Positions 1 to 6,744 of a stretch of 6,744 nt of DNA are shown one piece after another. Source of the stretch: Anaerolineae bacterium (GTDB lineage: Bacteria; Chloroflexota; Anaerolineae; Anaerolineales; Anaerolineaceae); assembly GCA_016213455.1 (NCBI GenBank), contig JACRAG010000330.1, positions 1-6,744 of the forward strand, read 5' to 3'. Both the position numbers and the translations under genes were made by a program. Position 1 is the stretch's first letter. Each line of letters opens with the position of its first letter. The notes below the pieces were generated by a model. That model was not told where the DNA came from. It saw nothing but the letters and a program-made list of their open reading frames with translations, and did no database searches.

Positions 1-1883
1 CCGTGGATGAGCTGCAGCGCATAAAACCGGCGTTGACCCTGCACACGGGCAGCGATTCCTCCGGCTTTGACCACCGTCGGGCGGATAACCGCCGAGACAC
101 GGTAATCCCGCCATTCCCGCGTTCCGGTGATGAGCAGGCCCCGCCCTTCATTTTGGGATAGACGGAAGGCATCCGGGAACCAGATGTCCCACTGATCCAG
201 GGCATTGACCCAGGCCATGCGCCAGATTCGAGCGCCAGGCAAGGGTAGCATGCCGCCTGACGGGCGTTGGAAGGTTGTGGTTGGGGTTCCATCCCAGGTC
301 AGATAGTCCAGGTAGCAGGTTCCTGCCCGTTCAAATATCACACCGGCAGCAAAGATGGGCATACCCGGCAGATCCGGTATGACCCAGGTGATTTCTTTGT
401 ATTCACCCGGCGCAATGGCATGCGCCTCTCCGGCAACCTGTTGAATTTGGTCGTTGGCGTCATAATATTGGATCGCGAACCGTGCGGTCAGGGTGTTCGC
501 ATTGCTTTCTTCCGCCCACAACCCGGCGCGGATCGTCTGCCCCGGATAGATCGTAGGCGAGGAGACGACCTCATAGCTCTTCATGTCGAGATCTTGTGGT
601 TGAAGGAAAGTGCTGGTGAACGCGCCCCAGGCAGCCTCGGCGTCGGACATGATCTGCAAGCTTCGCTGCCCCAGGCGGCTGTGCCCTGTCACGTTCTGGA
701 TTCGCGCGGCAAACCCATCCCCGGTGCCGAAGAAGCCCTGCACACCTCCCGGAAGCTCGAAATGGAAGCGGGGAGAGGTGCCGTTCTGCATGTTTTTGGG
801 AGAGACGGGCGCCATGTCGTTCAACGCGCAGGTGATATTCACGATCTCAAAGGTCTTGGTCACCGCGTCGGTGACATACCCGCCTCCATCGGCGGTTGGG
901 ATCATCATCCGGTCAGCAACCGGACCGCGCCAGTCAACCACCTGCCCGGTGGCTTTGTTCCCTTCGAATCCCTGCAGCCCGTTGCGAATACCCAGCAGAC
1001 AACCCAGGTTGCCTGAATTGCAATCGGTATCCCAGCCGCAGGTGTTGCAGATCATCAACGATTTCTGAAAGTCTCCCTCTCCGTACAGCAGCCCCAGAAT
1101 GATGAGCGCGTGATTGGGCACGACGTGGACATTTCCGCCGAATTTCTGGTAGCCGTAATGCTCTGCAATCCGCTCGCGGGTTTTACGCCAATCCTTATCT
1201 GCGGCATGCCAATGGCGAATTTCGCCGATCATGCTGGCTATGACAGAGTTTTTGGGGATGACGGAAAGACCTGTATCGAGCAGGCGGTCGATATCTTGTT
1301 CCACAAAGGCCTGTGCTTCCATGGCAGCCAGCACCTGCGCGGCATAAACAGCTTCTTCGTCATGACTGACCGAGGCGGCACGCTTTGCCAGCTCGGCGGC
1401 GCGCTGTGGATCGCCGGGAGCGACCATCGCCCAGCCGTCGATGAAGATCTGCGCCCCGATCTGGTTGGCGATGATCTTGCCGTTGAGCGCTGCCGAACCG
1501 CTGCGCGGGGCGGGAATGCCATGCTTGAGCCGCAGGTAAGCGGTGTGCTCGCTGGAGTTGCCCAATCCACCCCACCAGAGCACCGTGCGTTGTTCGATAA
1601 TGTAATTCAACCAGGTTTCCCCGATTTGAGCGGGGGTCAGATCGAGCGTATTGCCGTGGTCGGGGAGGGCGCGCAGGAAGGTGAACGTTCCAGAGACATC
1701 GTCATCGGTGATCACCAGATGCTTCAGACCGAGCTTTTCGTGAGGGTAGTACCACAGCTCACCCAGCTCCGCCATGATGCGCTCGTAGGTCCAACCTTCG
1801 ACCGGACGGCCAAGATACACGCCAATGATCTTGCCCAATACTCCGGCATAGACTCGTTCGATATAATCCATTGGAATCGACAT
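1..1883 (-). CDS. Multidomain ADP-ribosylglycohydrolase-fold protein, copy B (3' end cut by window edge)
   Basis: Paralogue of copy A, open from ATG at 1881-1883 to the window edge: 627 complete codons and no stop. By comparison with copy A, about 90 residues are outside. The ARH domain (about 8-352) has GVLGKIIGVYLG (15-26), metal-binding TDDD (59-62), SHDEEA around His174 and GWDTDCNSGNLGCLLG (Asp285, Asp287, Cys288 in the usual Thr/Ser place). Next comes a jelly-roll-like region (about 370-535) ending CYLDYLTWDGTP, then the start of a LamG-like sandwich from about 553 (GGIAARVQGQRRFYAL). By eye, the catalytic part is about two thirds identical to copy A and the rest nearer 45%. Copy B has about five extra residues in the loop around 306-316. 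No signal peptide is seen. It follows the dehydrogenase by 10 bases, so is very probably cotranscribed. A related but distinct glycosidic substrate is inferred, not shown. Confidence 0.9.
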   Translation of the reverse strand, partial: MSIPMDYIERVYAGVLGKIIGVYLGRPVEGWTYERIMAELGELWYYPHEKLGLKHLVITDDDVSGTFTFLRALPDHGNTLDLTPAQIGETWLNYIIEQRTVLWWGGLGNSSEHTAYLRLKHGIPAPRSGSAALNGKIIANQIGAQIFIDGWAMVAPGDPQRAAELAKRAASVSHDEEAVYAAQVLAAMEAQAFVEQDIDRLLDTGLSVIPKNSVIASMIGEIRHWHAADKDWRKTRERIAEHYGYQKFGGNVHVVPNHALIILGLLYGEGDFQKSLMICNTCGWDTDCNSGNLGCLLGIRNGLQGFEGNKATGQVVDWRGPVADRMMIPTADGGGYVTDAVTKTFEIVNITCALNDMAPVSPKNMQNGTSPRFHFELPGGVQGFFGTGDGFAARIQNVTGHSRLGQRSLQIMSDAEAAWGAFTSTFLQPQDLDMKSYEVVSSPTIYPGQTIRAGLWAEESNANTLTARFAIQYYDANDQIQQVAGEAHAIAPGEYKEITWVIPDLPGMPIFAAGVIFERAGTCYLDYLTWDGTPTTTFQRPSGGMLPLPGARIWRMAWVNALDQWDIWFPDAFRLSQNEGRGLLITGTREWRDYRVSAVIRPTVVKAGGIAARVQGQRRFYALQLIH

Positions 1884-1888
1884 GCCAG

Positions 1889-1895
1889 CACCTCT
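1889..1895 (-). promoter_or_regulatory. Ribosome binding site of ARH copy B, overlapping the dehydrogenase stop
   Basis: The coding strand reads AGAGGTG across the end of the dehydrogenase TAG stop (1894-1896) and the 10-base gap, 5 bases before the copy B ATG (1881-1883). The site partly overlaps the stop codon, so ribosomes finishing the dehydrogenase are positioned to start copy B. This supports cotranscription and fixes the start. Confidence 0.65.
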
Positions 1896-2847
1896 ATGTG
1901 GTGAGGACAACGGCTTTGTGAAAGCCGGCAGGTTTCTCGACCAGCGCACGGAAAGCGCCATCCACGTTATCCAGCGAAAAACGGTGGGAGACAAGCGAGG
2001 CAGTGTTCATCCTGCCCGCTGCCACCAGGGCCAGGCCTCTGCGCATGCAGTCCATTAAGTAATCCATGCGGCGCTCATGGGCATTGATCACATTAAAGCC
2101 CTTCCAGTTCCACATCTCCATGTCCACCTGGCGCGCCCCTCCCTGATGCCAGCCGACAACGGACAGGATGCCGTGTTCGCGCACGATATGGGAAGCCAGG
2201 GTGAGTCCGGGAGCGGTCCCGGAGTTCTCAAACACCACGTCCGCGCCAAAACCCTTGCCGACCCGCCCCCATTCGGCCATCATCAACCGGTCGGGGATCG
2301 CATCGGGTGTGTAGGTTTCATCTGCTCCAAATTGGCGCGCGCTTTCCAGTGCCTCTGGACGGGTATCGATGGCAACAATGCGCGCCGCGCCACGCAGGCG
2401 AACAGCCTGGAGTATCAGCAGGCCCATAAAACCCAACCCCACCAGCGCCACCGTGTCGCCCAATTCCACGTTGGTGCGCCGTGCTGCGCTGAGGATGCAA
2501 CCGAGCGGCTCGCCCAGCGCATGCTCGTAAGCCACCCCATCCGGGATAGGTGTGACGAACTGCTGCGGGGCGCGGGTGTACTCGGCGAATCCCTTGCCGA
2601 AAAGACCGGTCACCCGCATGCCAGGCATGATGCCTTTTACCCCGCTGCCTACCGCCACCACCTCACCGGCGACCTCGTGACCGTACTCCTTCGGGTAGGT
2701 CCCGCTGTCGCCTTTCCATCCATGCAGCTCCGAGGCACACACGCCGCACGCTTTCACCCGTACAACCACATCCTCCTGACCAGGCTCGGGAATGGGGCGA
2801 TCTTCCAGGCTGCTTTGCTGCGGTTTGACCAGAATGGATTGTTTCAT
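1894..2847 (-). CDS. Zinc-dependent medium-chain dehydrogenase (alcohol/polyol dehydrogenase type)
   Basis: 317-residue member of the medium-chain dehydrogenase/reductase (MDR) family, which interconverts alcohols or polyols and carbonyls with NAD(P). The N-terminal GroES-like catalytic domain has Cys37 (KACGVCASELHGW), the pair His57-Glu58 (YGHEVAGEV) and Glu113 (GEPLGC), matching the catalytic-zinc ligands of sorbitol dehydrogenase-type enzymes. The Rossmann domain has VGLGFMG (136-142) and an acidic Asp161 at the end of the next strand, favouring NAD over NADP. The four-cysteine structural-zinc loop is absent: the chain runs from GMRVTGLFG straight to FAEY, which partly explains a length below the usual 340-350 residues. 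Its ATG overlaps the copy A stop, and its TAG lies 10 bases before copy B. I infer oxidation or reduction of a sugar or polyol from the neighbouring hydrolases; the substrate cannot be named. Confidence 0.92.
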   Translation of the reverse strand: MKQSILVKPQQSSLEDRPIPEPGQEDVVVRVKACGVCASELHGWKGDSGTYPKEYGHEVAGEVVAVGSGVKGIMPGMRVTGLFGKGFAEYTRAPQQFVTPIPDGVAYEHALGEPLGCILSAARRTNVELGDTVALVGLGFMGLLILQAVRLRGAARIVAIDTRPEALESARQFGADETYTPDAIPDRLMMAEWGRVGKGFGADVVFENSGTAPGLTLASHIVREHGILSVVGWHQGGARQVDMEMWNWKGFNVINAHERRMDYLMDCMRRGLALVAAGRMNTASLVSHRFSLDNVDGAFRALVEKPAGFHKAVVLTT

Positions 2848-4997
2848 TTTGATTCTTCCTGTTGGATGGGTTTGACACTCATGTGATCTGCCAGCAAGTG
2901 ACCTTCTTCAATTACCAGGGCAACCCCACCGCTCTCCAGGGGCCGCTCATGGTCAACCACGTTAAAAACCTGCTGTTCATCGACCCAAGCGCACAGGTGA
3001 ACCGGTTCGCCTTCTTCACCGGATACCTGCAGGCGGAATTTTAACGTCTGCCAGAGTTTATAGGGGATTTTCACTTCTCCCAGCACGGTGCGTCCATCCC
3101 GTTCTTTGATTAAGCGAAGGGTGGAATCGCGCGCGAGCAGCAGCCCGTAGAACCGCCGGGTGCCCTGTACGCGAACGGCGATGCCGCCTTCTTTGGCGAG
3201 GAAGGCGGGGCGAATTTCCGCGCTGAACTGATACGCCTGCCATTCGCGAGTGCCAGTGATCAGCATACCGCGGCCCTCATTTTGCACGATGCGATAGGGT
3301 TCTTCAGACCAGCCTTCCCAATGCTGTACCCCGTTGACCCAGGCCTGTCGCCAGACCTTTGTTTTCTCTCCCGGCAATGAGGGGAAGGTAACATCGGGTG
3401 TGCCGTCCCATGTCAGCGCGTCCAGGTAGCAGACTCCTGCGGACTCGAGCTGGATGCCGATCTCAAAAATCGGCGCGCCTTGCGTGTCGGGCACGATCCA
3501 GGTCAGGTCACAGCGCTGAGCTGGCGCAAGGTGCGCGGTAGAGCCTTCGATCGAATAAGGCATGCCATCCGCCTGGTATGCGCGCAGGTACAGCCGGACG
3601 GTCATCGGTTCCGGATTCTGCGCATCGGCTTCCAGGTATGCGCGCACCACCTGACCGGGATACAGGGTAGGCGAGGCCAGCAAGCCATAACCATGCATGT
3701 TCAGAGACTGCGGCGGGATGAATGTGGCTGTCCCGGCGCGGGATTTTTGCCCAGGCATCAAAGAGGCTGCCCGCAAGGCCAGGCTGTACCTGCCAAAGCG
3801 GCTGTGGCCCTGTACGTTTTCGATCTTCACATCCCCCAGCCCTTGCTCACCGGATACGACGAAACCCTGCACGCTGCCAGGCAGATCAAAGTGAAAGCGG
3901 CAGCGACCCGTGGGGCTGGCTGCTGCTTTGGGCCAGGCCATTGACTCGCCAGCCAGGCGCCGGCCTGCGTTGACCAGATAAAAAGTCTCCTTGACGGCGT
4001 CTGAGATGGTCCGTCCCCCATCGGCGGAGGGCAGGTACATGCGGTCAGCCACTGGACCGCGCCAGTCGACAGGGGAAGAGTCGATACCTGCCAGCCCATT
4101 TTTAATTCCCAAGAGGCAGCCAAGATTGCCGGAGTTGCAGTCGGTATCCCAGCCACTGGTGTTGGTGATCATCAACGACTTTTGAAAATCATCATCGCCG
4201 TAGAGCAATCCCAGAACAATGAGGGCACTGTTGGGGATAATGTGGCAGCCACCAGGGTACGCAACGTTGCCATAATTTTCCACGATAAATTCACGACACT
4301 TGCGCCAGTCCGGCTCTTTGCTGTGAAACATGCGTAGATCATCGACCATGCGGCGGAGATGCGAATCGCGGGGGATGAAACGGAGGCCAACATCCATCAG
4401 CTTGAAGCGGTCGGTTTCAGTAAAGGCCTGGGCTTCCATGGCAGCCAGGAACTGCGCCCCATAGATTGCCTCGCCATCATGGCTGACGGATGCTGCGCGC
4501 CGGGCGAGGTCTGCGGCCAGCTCCGGGTTTCCGGGAGCGACCATCGCCCACCCATCGATAAAAATTTGCGAGCCAATCTGCTCGGCGACGATGGAGCCGT
4601 TCATCTCGATGGATCCGCTCTGCGGGGCAGAGATGCCGTGTTTGAGCCGCAGGTAGGCCGTATGTTCGGTGGAGCAGCCGAGTCCAGCCCAGGAGAGGAT
4701 GGTTTTCCCCTCGATCAGGTAGTTGAGCCAGGTTTGCCCGATCTGCGCCGCGCTGGTGTTGGGGTCGTAATCGTAATCTTCCAGCGCACGAATAAAGGTG
4801 AATGTCCCGGAAATGTCGTCGTCGGTCACAATCAGGGGCAAACCACGTTTTTGATGCACATAATAGGATATTTCGCCCAGCTCCGCCATAATGCGCGGGT
4901 ATTCCCAGCCTTCAAACGGCCGGCCCAGGTAAACCCCAATGAGCTTCCCCAGCACCCCGGCATAGACACGTTCATGGTAATCTGTAGGAAAAGGCAT
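2844..4997 (-). CDS. Multidomain ADP-ribosylglycohydrolase-fold protein, copy A
   Basis: 717-residue protein with an N-terminal ADP-ribosylglycohydrolase (ARH/DraG-like) catalytic domain, about residues 8-345. Known members hydrolyse ADP-ribose N- or O-glycosidic bonds using two magnesium ions. Visible motifs are GVLGKLIGVYLG (14-25), metal-binding TDDD (58-61), SHDGEA around His173, and GWDTDCNSGNLGCLLG with Asp284 and Asp286. The usual Thr/Ser after the last metal Asp is Cys287. A beta-rich region (about 365-535) ending in CYLDALTWDGTP resembles a carbohydrate-binding jelly roll. A second (about 548-710; GGIAVRVQGTRRFYGLLLA) resembles a concanavalin/LamG-like sandwich. Typical ARH enzymes have only about 300-360 residues, so the second half is an addition. 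No signal peptide or membrane helix is seen. Its stop overlaps the dehydrogenase start, and it is paralogous to copy B. I infer a glycoside or glycan substrate rather than ADP-ribosylated protein. The fold is well supported; the function is not established. Confidence 0.9.
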   Translation of the reverse strand: MPFPTDYHERVYAGVLGKLIGVYLGRPFEGWEYPRIMAELGEISYYVHQKRGLPLIVTDDDISGTFTFIRALEDYDYDPNTSAAQIGQTWLNYLIEGKTILSWAGLGCSTEHTAYLRLKHGISAPQSGSIEMNGSIVAEQIGSQIFIDGWAMVAPGNPELAADLARRAASVSHDGEAIYGAQFLAAMEAQAFTETDRFKLMDVGLRFIPRDSHLRRMVDDLRMFHSKEPDWRKCREFIVENYGNVAYPGGCHIIPNSALIVLGLLYGDDDFQKSLMITNTSGWDTDCNSGNLGCLLGIKNGLAGIDSSPVDWRGPVADRMYLPSADGGRTISDAVKETFYLVNAGRRLAGESMAWPKAAASPTGRCRFHFDLPGSVQGFVVSGEQGLGDVKIENVQGHSRFGRYSLALRAASLMPGQKSRAGTATFIPPQSLNMHGYGLLASPTLYPGQVVRAYLEADAQNPEPMTVRLYLRAYQADGMPYSIEGSTAHLAPAQRCDLTWIVPDTQGAPIFEIGIQLESAGVCYLDALTWDGTPDVTFPSLPGEKTKVWRQAWVNGVQHWEGWSEEPYRIVQNEGRGMLITGTREWQAYQFSAEIRPAFLAKEGGIAVRVQGTRRFYGLLLARDSTLRLIKERDGRTVLGEVKIPYKLWQTLKFRLQVSGEEGEPVHLCAWVDEQQVFNVVDHERPLESGGVALVIEEGHLLADHMSVKPIQQEESK
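2854..2860 (-). promoter_or_regulatory. Ribosome binding site of the dehydrogenase, inside copy A
   Basis: The coding strand reads AGGAAGA, 6 bases before the ATG at 2845-2847, and lies within the last codons of copy A. With the ATGA stop/start overlap (2844-2847), this indicates translational coupling between the two genes. Confidence 0.7.
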
Positions 4998-5079
4998 GAT
5001 CACAATACTCCTCTACATTGACCTGTAATCAGAGTGTTTTCGCTCGTCTCTCGCAGCGTCGTTCGTCCACAACCTTGCA
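4998..5079 (-). other. Short intergenic spacer between rhamnosidase and ARH copy A
   Basis: This 82-base gap separates the rhamnosidase stop codon (TGA, 5080-5082) from the chosen ATG of ARH copy A. On the coding strand I find only a weak possible hairpin (CGCT paired with AGCG) with no T-run after it, so there is no convincing intrinsic terminator. There is also no clear sigma-70 -35/-10 pair. The only functional element I can support is the ribosome binding site next to copy A. The simplest reading is transcriptional read-through from the rhamnosidase gene, although a non-canonical promoter cannot be excluded. Confidence 0.55.
5008..5014 (-). promoter_or_regulatory. Ribosome binding site of ARH copy A, decides the start
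   Basis: The coding strand reads AGAGGAG here, a strong Shine-Dalgarno match. It lies 4 bases before an in-frame GTG (5001-5003) and 10 bases before an in-frame ATG (4995-4997). Four bases is tight for initiation. Starting at the ATG also lines copy A up residue for residue with copy B (MPFPTDYHERVYAG against MSIPMDYIERVYAG), so the ATG is preferred. Confidence 0.7.
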
Positions 5080-6744
5080 TCAACGGCTTACGAACAACGT
5101 TTCACTATCGACACAAAAGTGATACTCCCCCGACCCAACCAGGCAGACCAGGTGAGGACCCTCGACATTAATCCATTCGATCCCCACGGAGAACTCATTT
5201 GGTTGCCCACCTTCCCAAAGTATAGTTTCTCCTTCATATAGAATGGCATCTTCTACCCAGGGCAGGCACAGGCGCGCCTGGCTGTTCACCGGGATAGTCA
5301 GGTCGATCTCCATGCGCCTGCCGCTAACTTTCCATGCGCTGGAAATGTCGCCATGAACGGTTTTGAGGCAGGCGCGCGCATGCTTCAGATCTCCAACCGG
5401 ACGCGGGCAGACATAAAAGTATTGAAAACCCGGACCGGCTGGGTCAGCCTGAATGCCGGCGATGAAGCGGTAGAACCAGGCGCCCACCGAACCGAGCATG
5501 GAGTGGTTGTGTGAGTTCATCCCATCTCCTGTCTCCAGTTCCCATCGTTCCCACAGCGTGGTGGCGCCATTTGCCAGCATAAATCCCCAGCTTGGGTAGG
5601 TCTCTTTTGAGGCAATCTGGCTGGCGATATCGACCCTGCCCGCAATGCTCAGTGCTTCCAGCAAGTACTTCGTGCAGATATTCCCGGTGGTCAGGTGACT
5701 GTGATGACATGCTACGACATTCTCAGCAAGGTTGGCAGCCACCTGTGCAAAATTTGTTTCCGGCACCAATCCCATATAGAGGGAAATGGCATTGCAGGAC
5801 TGGTTGTTCGTCCCATATCCGCCGGTTTCGTCATCCCAGAAATAAGAATGGAACCGGTCGGCAATCCGGCCGGCCAGGTCTTGATAGCTGGCCGCGTCTT
5901 TCGCATAGCCGAGGGCTTGTGCGATCTGGCTCAACAAGCGAACACTGTAGGCGTAACAGGCGGTTGAGATCAACTCGCCGGGTGTATCTTTAGATACGGC
6001 GGAACTGCCCTGGCTGCCCTGCAAGCCAAACTGGATCGGAGGAGCCCAATCGCCGTAATAACTGTATCGCAGAATATGCCCCTCGCTCCGGCTGGCGAGG
6101 TAATCGACCCAGGCTTTCATTCCGGCATAGCGTTCCGCCATGGTGTGGGTATCACCGTAATGCACATATAACAGCCAGGGGATCAGCAGATAACATACAC
6201 TGACCGGGTCGGCAGGCCGCCGGCCCCAGCGAAATGGCGCGGTATCCGTTATGGCTCCGGTACGCGGGTCCTGGTCGTCTGCAATGTCAGCAACCCATTT
6301 TGATAACAGCCGGACAAGGTCAAAGTTGTAGATGGCTTCTTCTGTCCGCGCAGCCATGTCATTCAACCAACCCATCCGCTCATCCCGCTGGGGGCAATCG
6401 GTAGGCAGCGAATGCAGGTTGGCAGCCTCGGTTTGCCAGACCAGCTTGTGGATTTTATTGAATAACGCATTGCTGCATTCGAATGTACCGGAAGGCGCTA
6501 CTGCGGACCGCACAACGCGACCCTCGATGGTCTTTTGATCCGGCGTGCCTGCATATCCTTCGAGTTGAATATATCGAAACCCATGATAGGTAAAGCGCGG
6601 TTCCCAAATTTCTTCCCCCTGGCCTTTGAGAATGTACACATCCTCCGCCCGCGCCCCGCGCAGGTTCTCCTGGTTGACCGTTCCATCCTGGTACAACGAT
6701 TCGGCGAATTTCAATGAAATTCTTTGCCCTCTCACGCCGCAAAC
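5080..6744 (-). CDS. Alpha-L-rhamnosidase, GH78 family (5' end cut by window edge)
   Basis: Probable alpha-L-rhamnosidase, an inverting glycosidase releasing terminal L-rhamnose from plant or microbial glycans and glycosides. The frame stays open to the window edge, leaving 554 visible residues (V1 = bases 6742-6744). GTG at 6733-6735 is an internal valine, because the codons before it fit the family's VRGQ-I-L beta strand. In order: end of the N-terminal beta domain (about 1-65, with WEPRFTYHGFRY); the (alpha/alpha)6 barrel (about 85-435) starting with PTDCPQRDERMGW; a C-terminal beta domain (about 440-554). Glu122 in DERMGW (6379-6381) matches the GH78 general acid, and Glu399 in TTLWERWE (5548-5550) the general base. 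GDW, HLTTG and NHSMLGSVGAW are also family motifs. GH78 proteins are usually near 900-1000 residues, so roughly 350-450 are missing, including any signal peptide. No frameshift is seen. The family call is firm; the substrate is unknown. Confidence 0.95.
   Translation of the reverse strand, partial: VCGVRGQRISLKFAESLYQDGTVNQENLRGARAEDVYILKGQGEEIWEPRFTYHGFRYIQLEGYAGTPDQKTIEGRVVRSAVAPSGTFECSNALFNKIHKLVWQTEAANLHSLPTDCPQRDERMGWLNDMAARTEEAIYNFDLVRLLSKWVADIADDQDPRTGAITDTAPFRWGRRPADPVSVCYLLIPWLLYVHYGDTHTMAERYAGMKAWVDYLASRSEGHILRYSYYGDWAPPIQFGLQGSQGSSAVSKDTPGELISTACYAYSVRLLSQIAQALGYAKDAASYQDLAGRIADRFHSYFWDDETGGYGTNNQSCNAISLYMGLVPETNFAQVAANLAENVVACHHSHLTTGNICTKYLLEALSIAGRVDIASQIASKETYPSWGFMLANGATTLWERWELETGDGMNSHNHSMLGSVGAWFYRFIAGIQADPAGPGFQYFYVCPRPVGDLKHARACLKTVHGDISSAWKVSGRRMEIDLTIPVNSQARLCLPWVEDAILYEGETILWEGGQPNEFSVGIEWINVEGPHLVCLVGSGEYHFCVDSETLFVSR

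Noticed and set aside
267..1904. Several plus-strand open frames (267-1016, 610-1068, 1110-1904) that could be read as genes
   Set aside because: They lie antisense to ARH copy B, whose minus-strand translation matches copy A throughout. The plus-strand products show no recognisable domain and are low-complexity shadow translations.
1..4997. ARH proteins as immunity or antitoxin components of an ADP-ribosylation toxin system (DarTG- or Tri1-like), or DraG-type nitrogenase regulators
   Set aside because: No ADP-ribosyltransferase, macrodomain or nitrogenase gene is in the window. The neighbours are carbohydrate enzymes, and the long beta-rich C-termini do not fit those systems.
5001..5003. 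GTG start for ARH copy A, giving a 719-residue protein
   Set aside because: It is only 4 bases from the Shine-Dalgarno. The ATG two codons later has workable spacing and aligns exactly with the copy B N-terminus. The GTG remains a minor alternative.
5013..5018. Minimal start-stop (ATG-TAG) just before copy A on the coding strand, a possible regulatory upstream frame
   Set aside because: It is preceded only by a weak AGG and overlaps the copy A Shine-Dalgarno. Such six-base matches are common by chance and nothing else supports attenuation.
2077..5021. Plus-strand frames opposite the dehydrogenase and copy A (for example 2077-2886, 3480-3944, 4359-5021)
   Set aside because: They are antisense to genes with clear motifs, have no convincing ribosome binding sites and encode no recognisable family.
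5020..5079. Possible intrinsic terminator after the rhamnosidase gene
   Set aside because: The best pairing is about 4 base pairs with a long loop, and no T-run follows on the coding strand.
6733..6735. GTG as the true start of the rhamnosidase
   Set aside because: The frame is open to the window edge. The residues before it continue a conserved GH78 strand, and the protein would otherwise lack the N-terminal half of its beta domain.

Overview
The window is a single-direction gene cluster read entirely from the minus strand, right to left. It holds parts or all of four genes with almost no intergenic space: the C-terminal part of a GH78 alpha-L-rhamnosidase (5080-6744, 5' end outside the window), a complete multidomain ADP-ribosylglycohydrolase (ARH)-fold protein (2844-4997, 'copy A'), a complete zinc-dependent medium-chain dehydrogenase (1894-2847), and a second, paralogous ARH-fold multidomain protein (1-1883, 'copy B', 3' end outside the window). 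I saw no RNA genes, mobile elements, CRISPR arrays or long non-coding stretches. Every sizeable plus-strand reading frame lies antisense to one of these four genes.

The layout looks like one operon for sugar or glycan breakdown. An 82-base gap without a convincing terminator separates the rhamnosidase from copy A. Copy A and the dehydrogenase share an ATGA stop/start overlap. Ten bases separate the dehydrogenase stop from the copy B start, and that gap carries the copy B ribosome binding site. The complete N-termini show no signal peptide or membrane segment, so copy A, copy B and the dehydrogenase probably act in the cytoplasm on imported oligosaccharides or glycosides. The location of the rhamnosidase cannot be judged because its N-terminus is missing.

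The most interesting content is the pair of ARH-fold proteins. ARH/DraG enzymes are best known for removing ADP-ribose from proteins. Here the catalytic domain, with its metal-binding TDDD and DTD motifs intact, is followed by two beta-rich regions resembling a carbohydrate-binding jelly roll and a concanavalin/LamG-like sandwich. Two such genes flank a dehydrogenase and lie beside a rhamnosidase. I infer that these proteins act on glycans or glycosides rather than in ADP-ribose signalling; neither the reaction nor the substrate can be read from the sequence.

The organism is a bacterium of moderately high GC content. The combination of a GH78 enzyme and long ARH proteins in a sugar cluster would suit the Chloroflexota (Anaerolineae-like) or another polysaccharide-degrading environmental bacterium. 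This is a weak inference; no marker gene is present.
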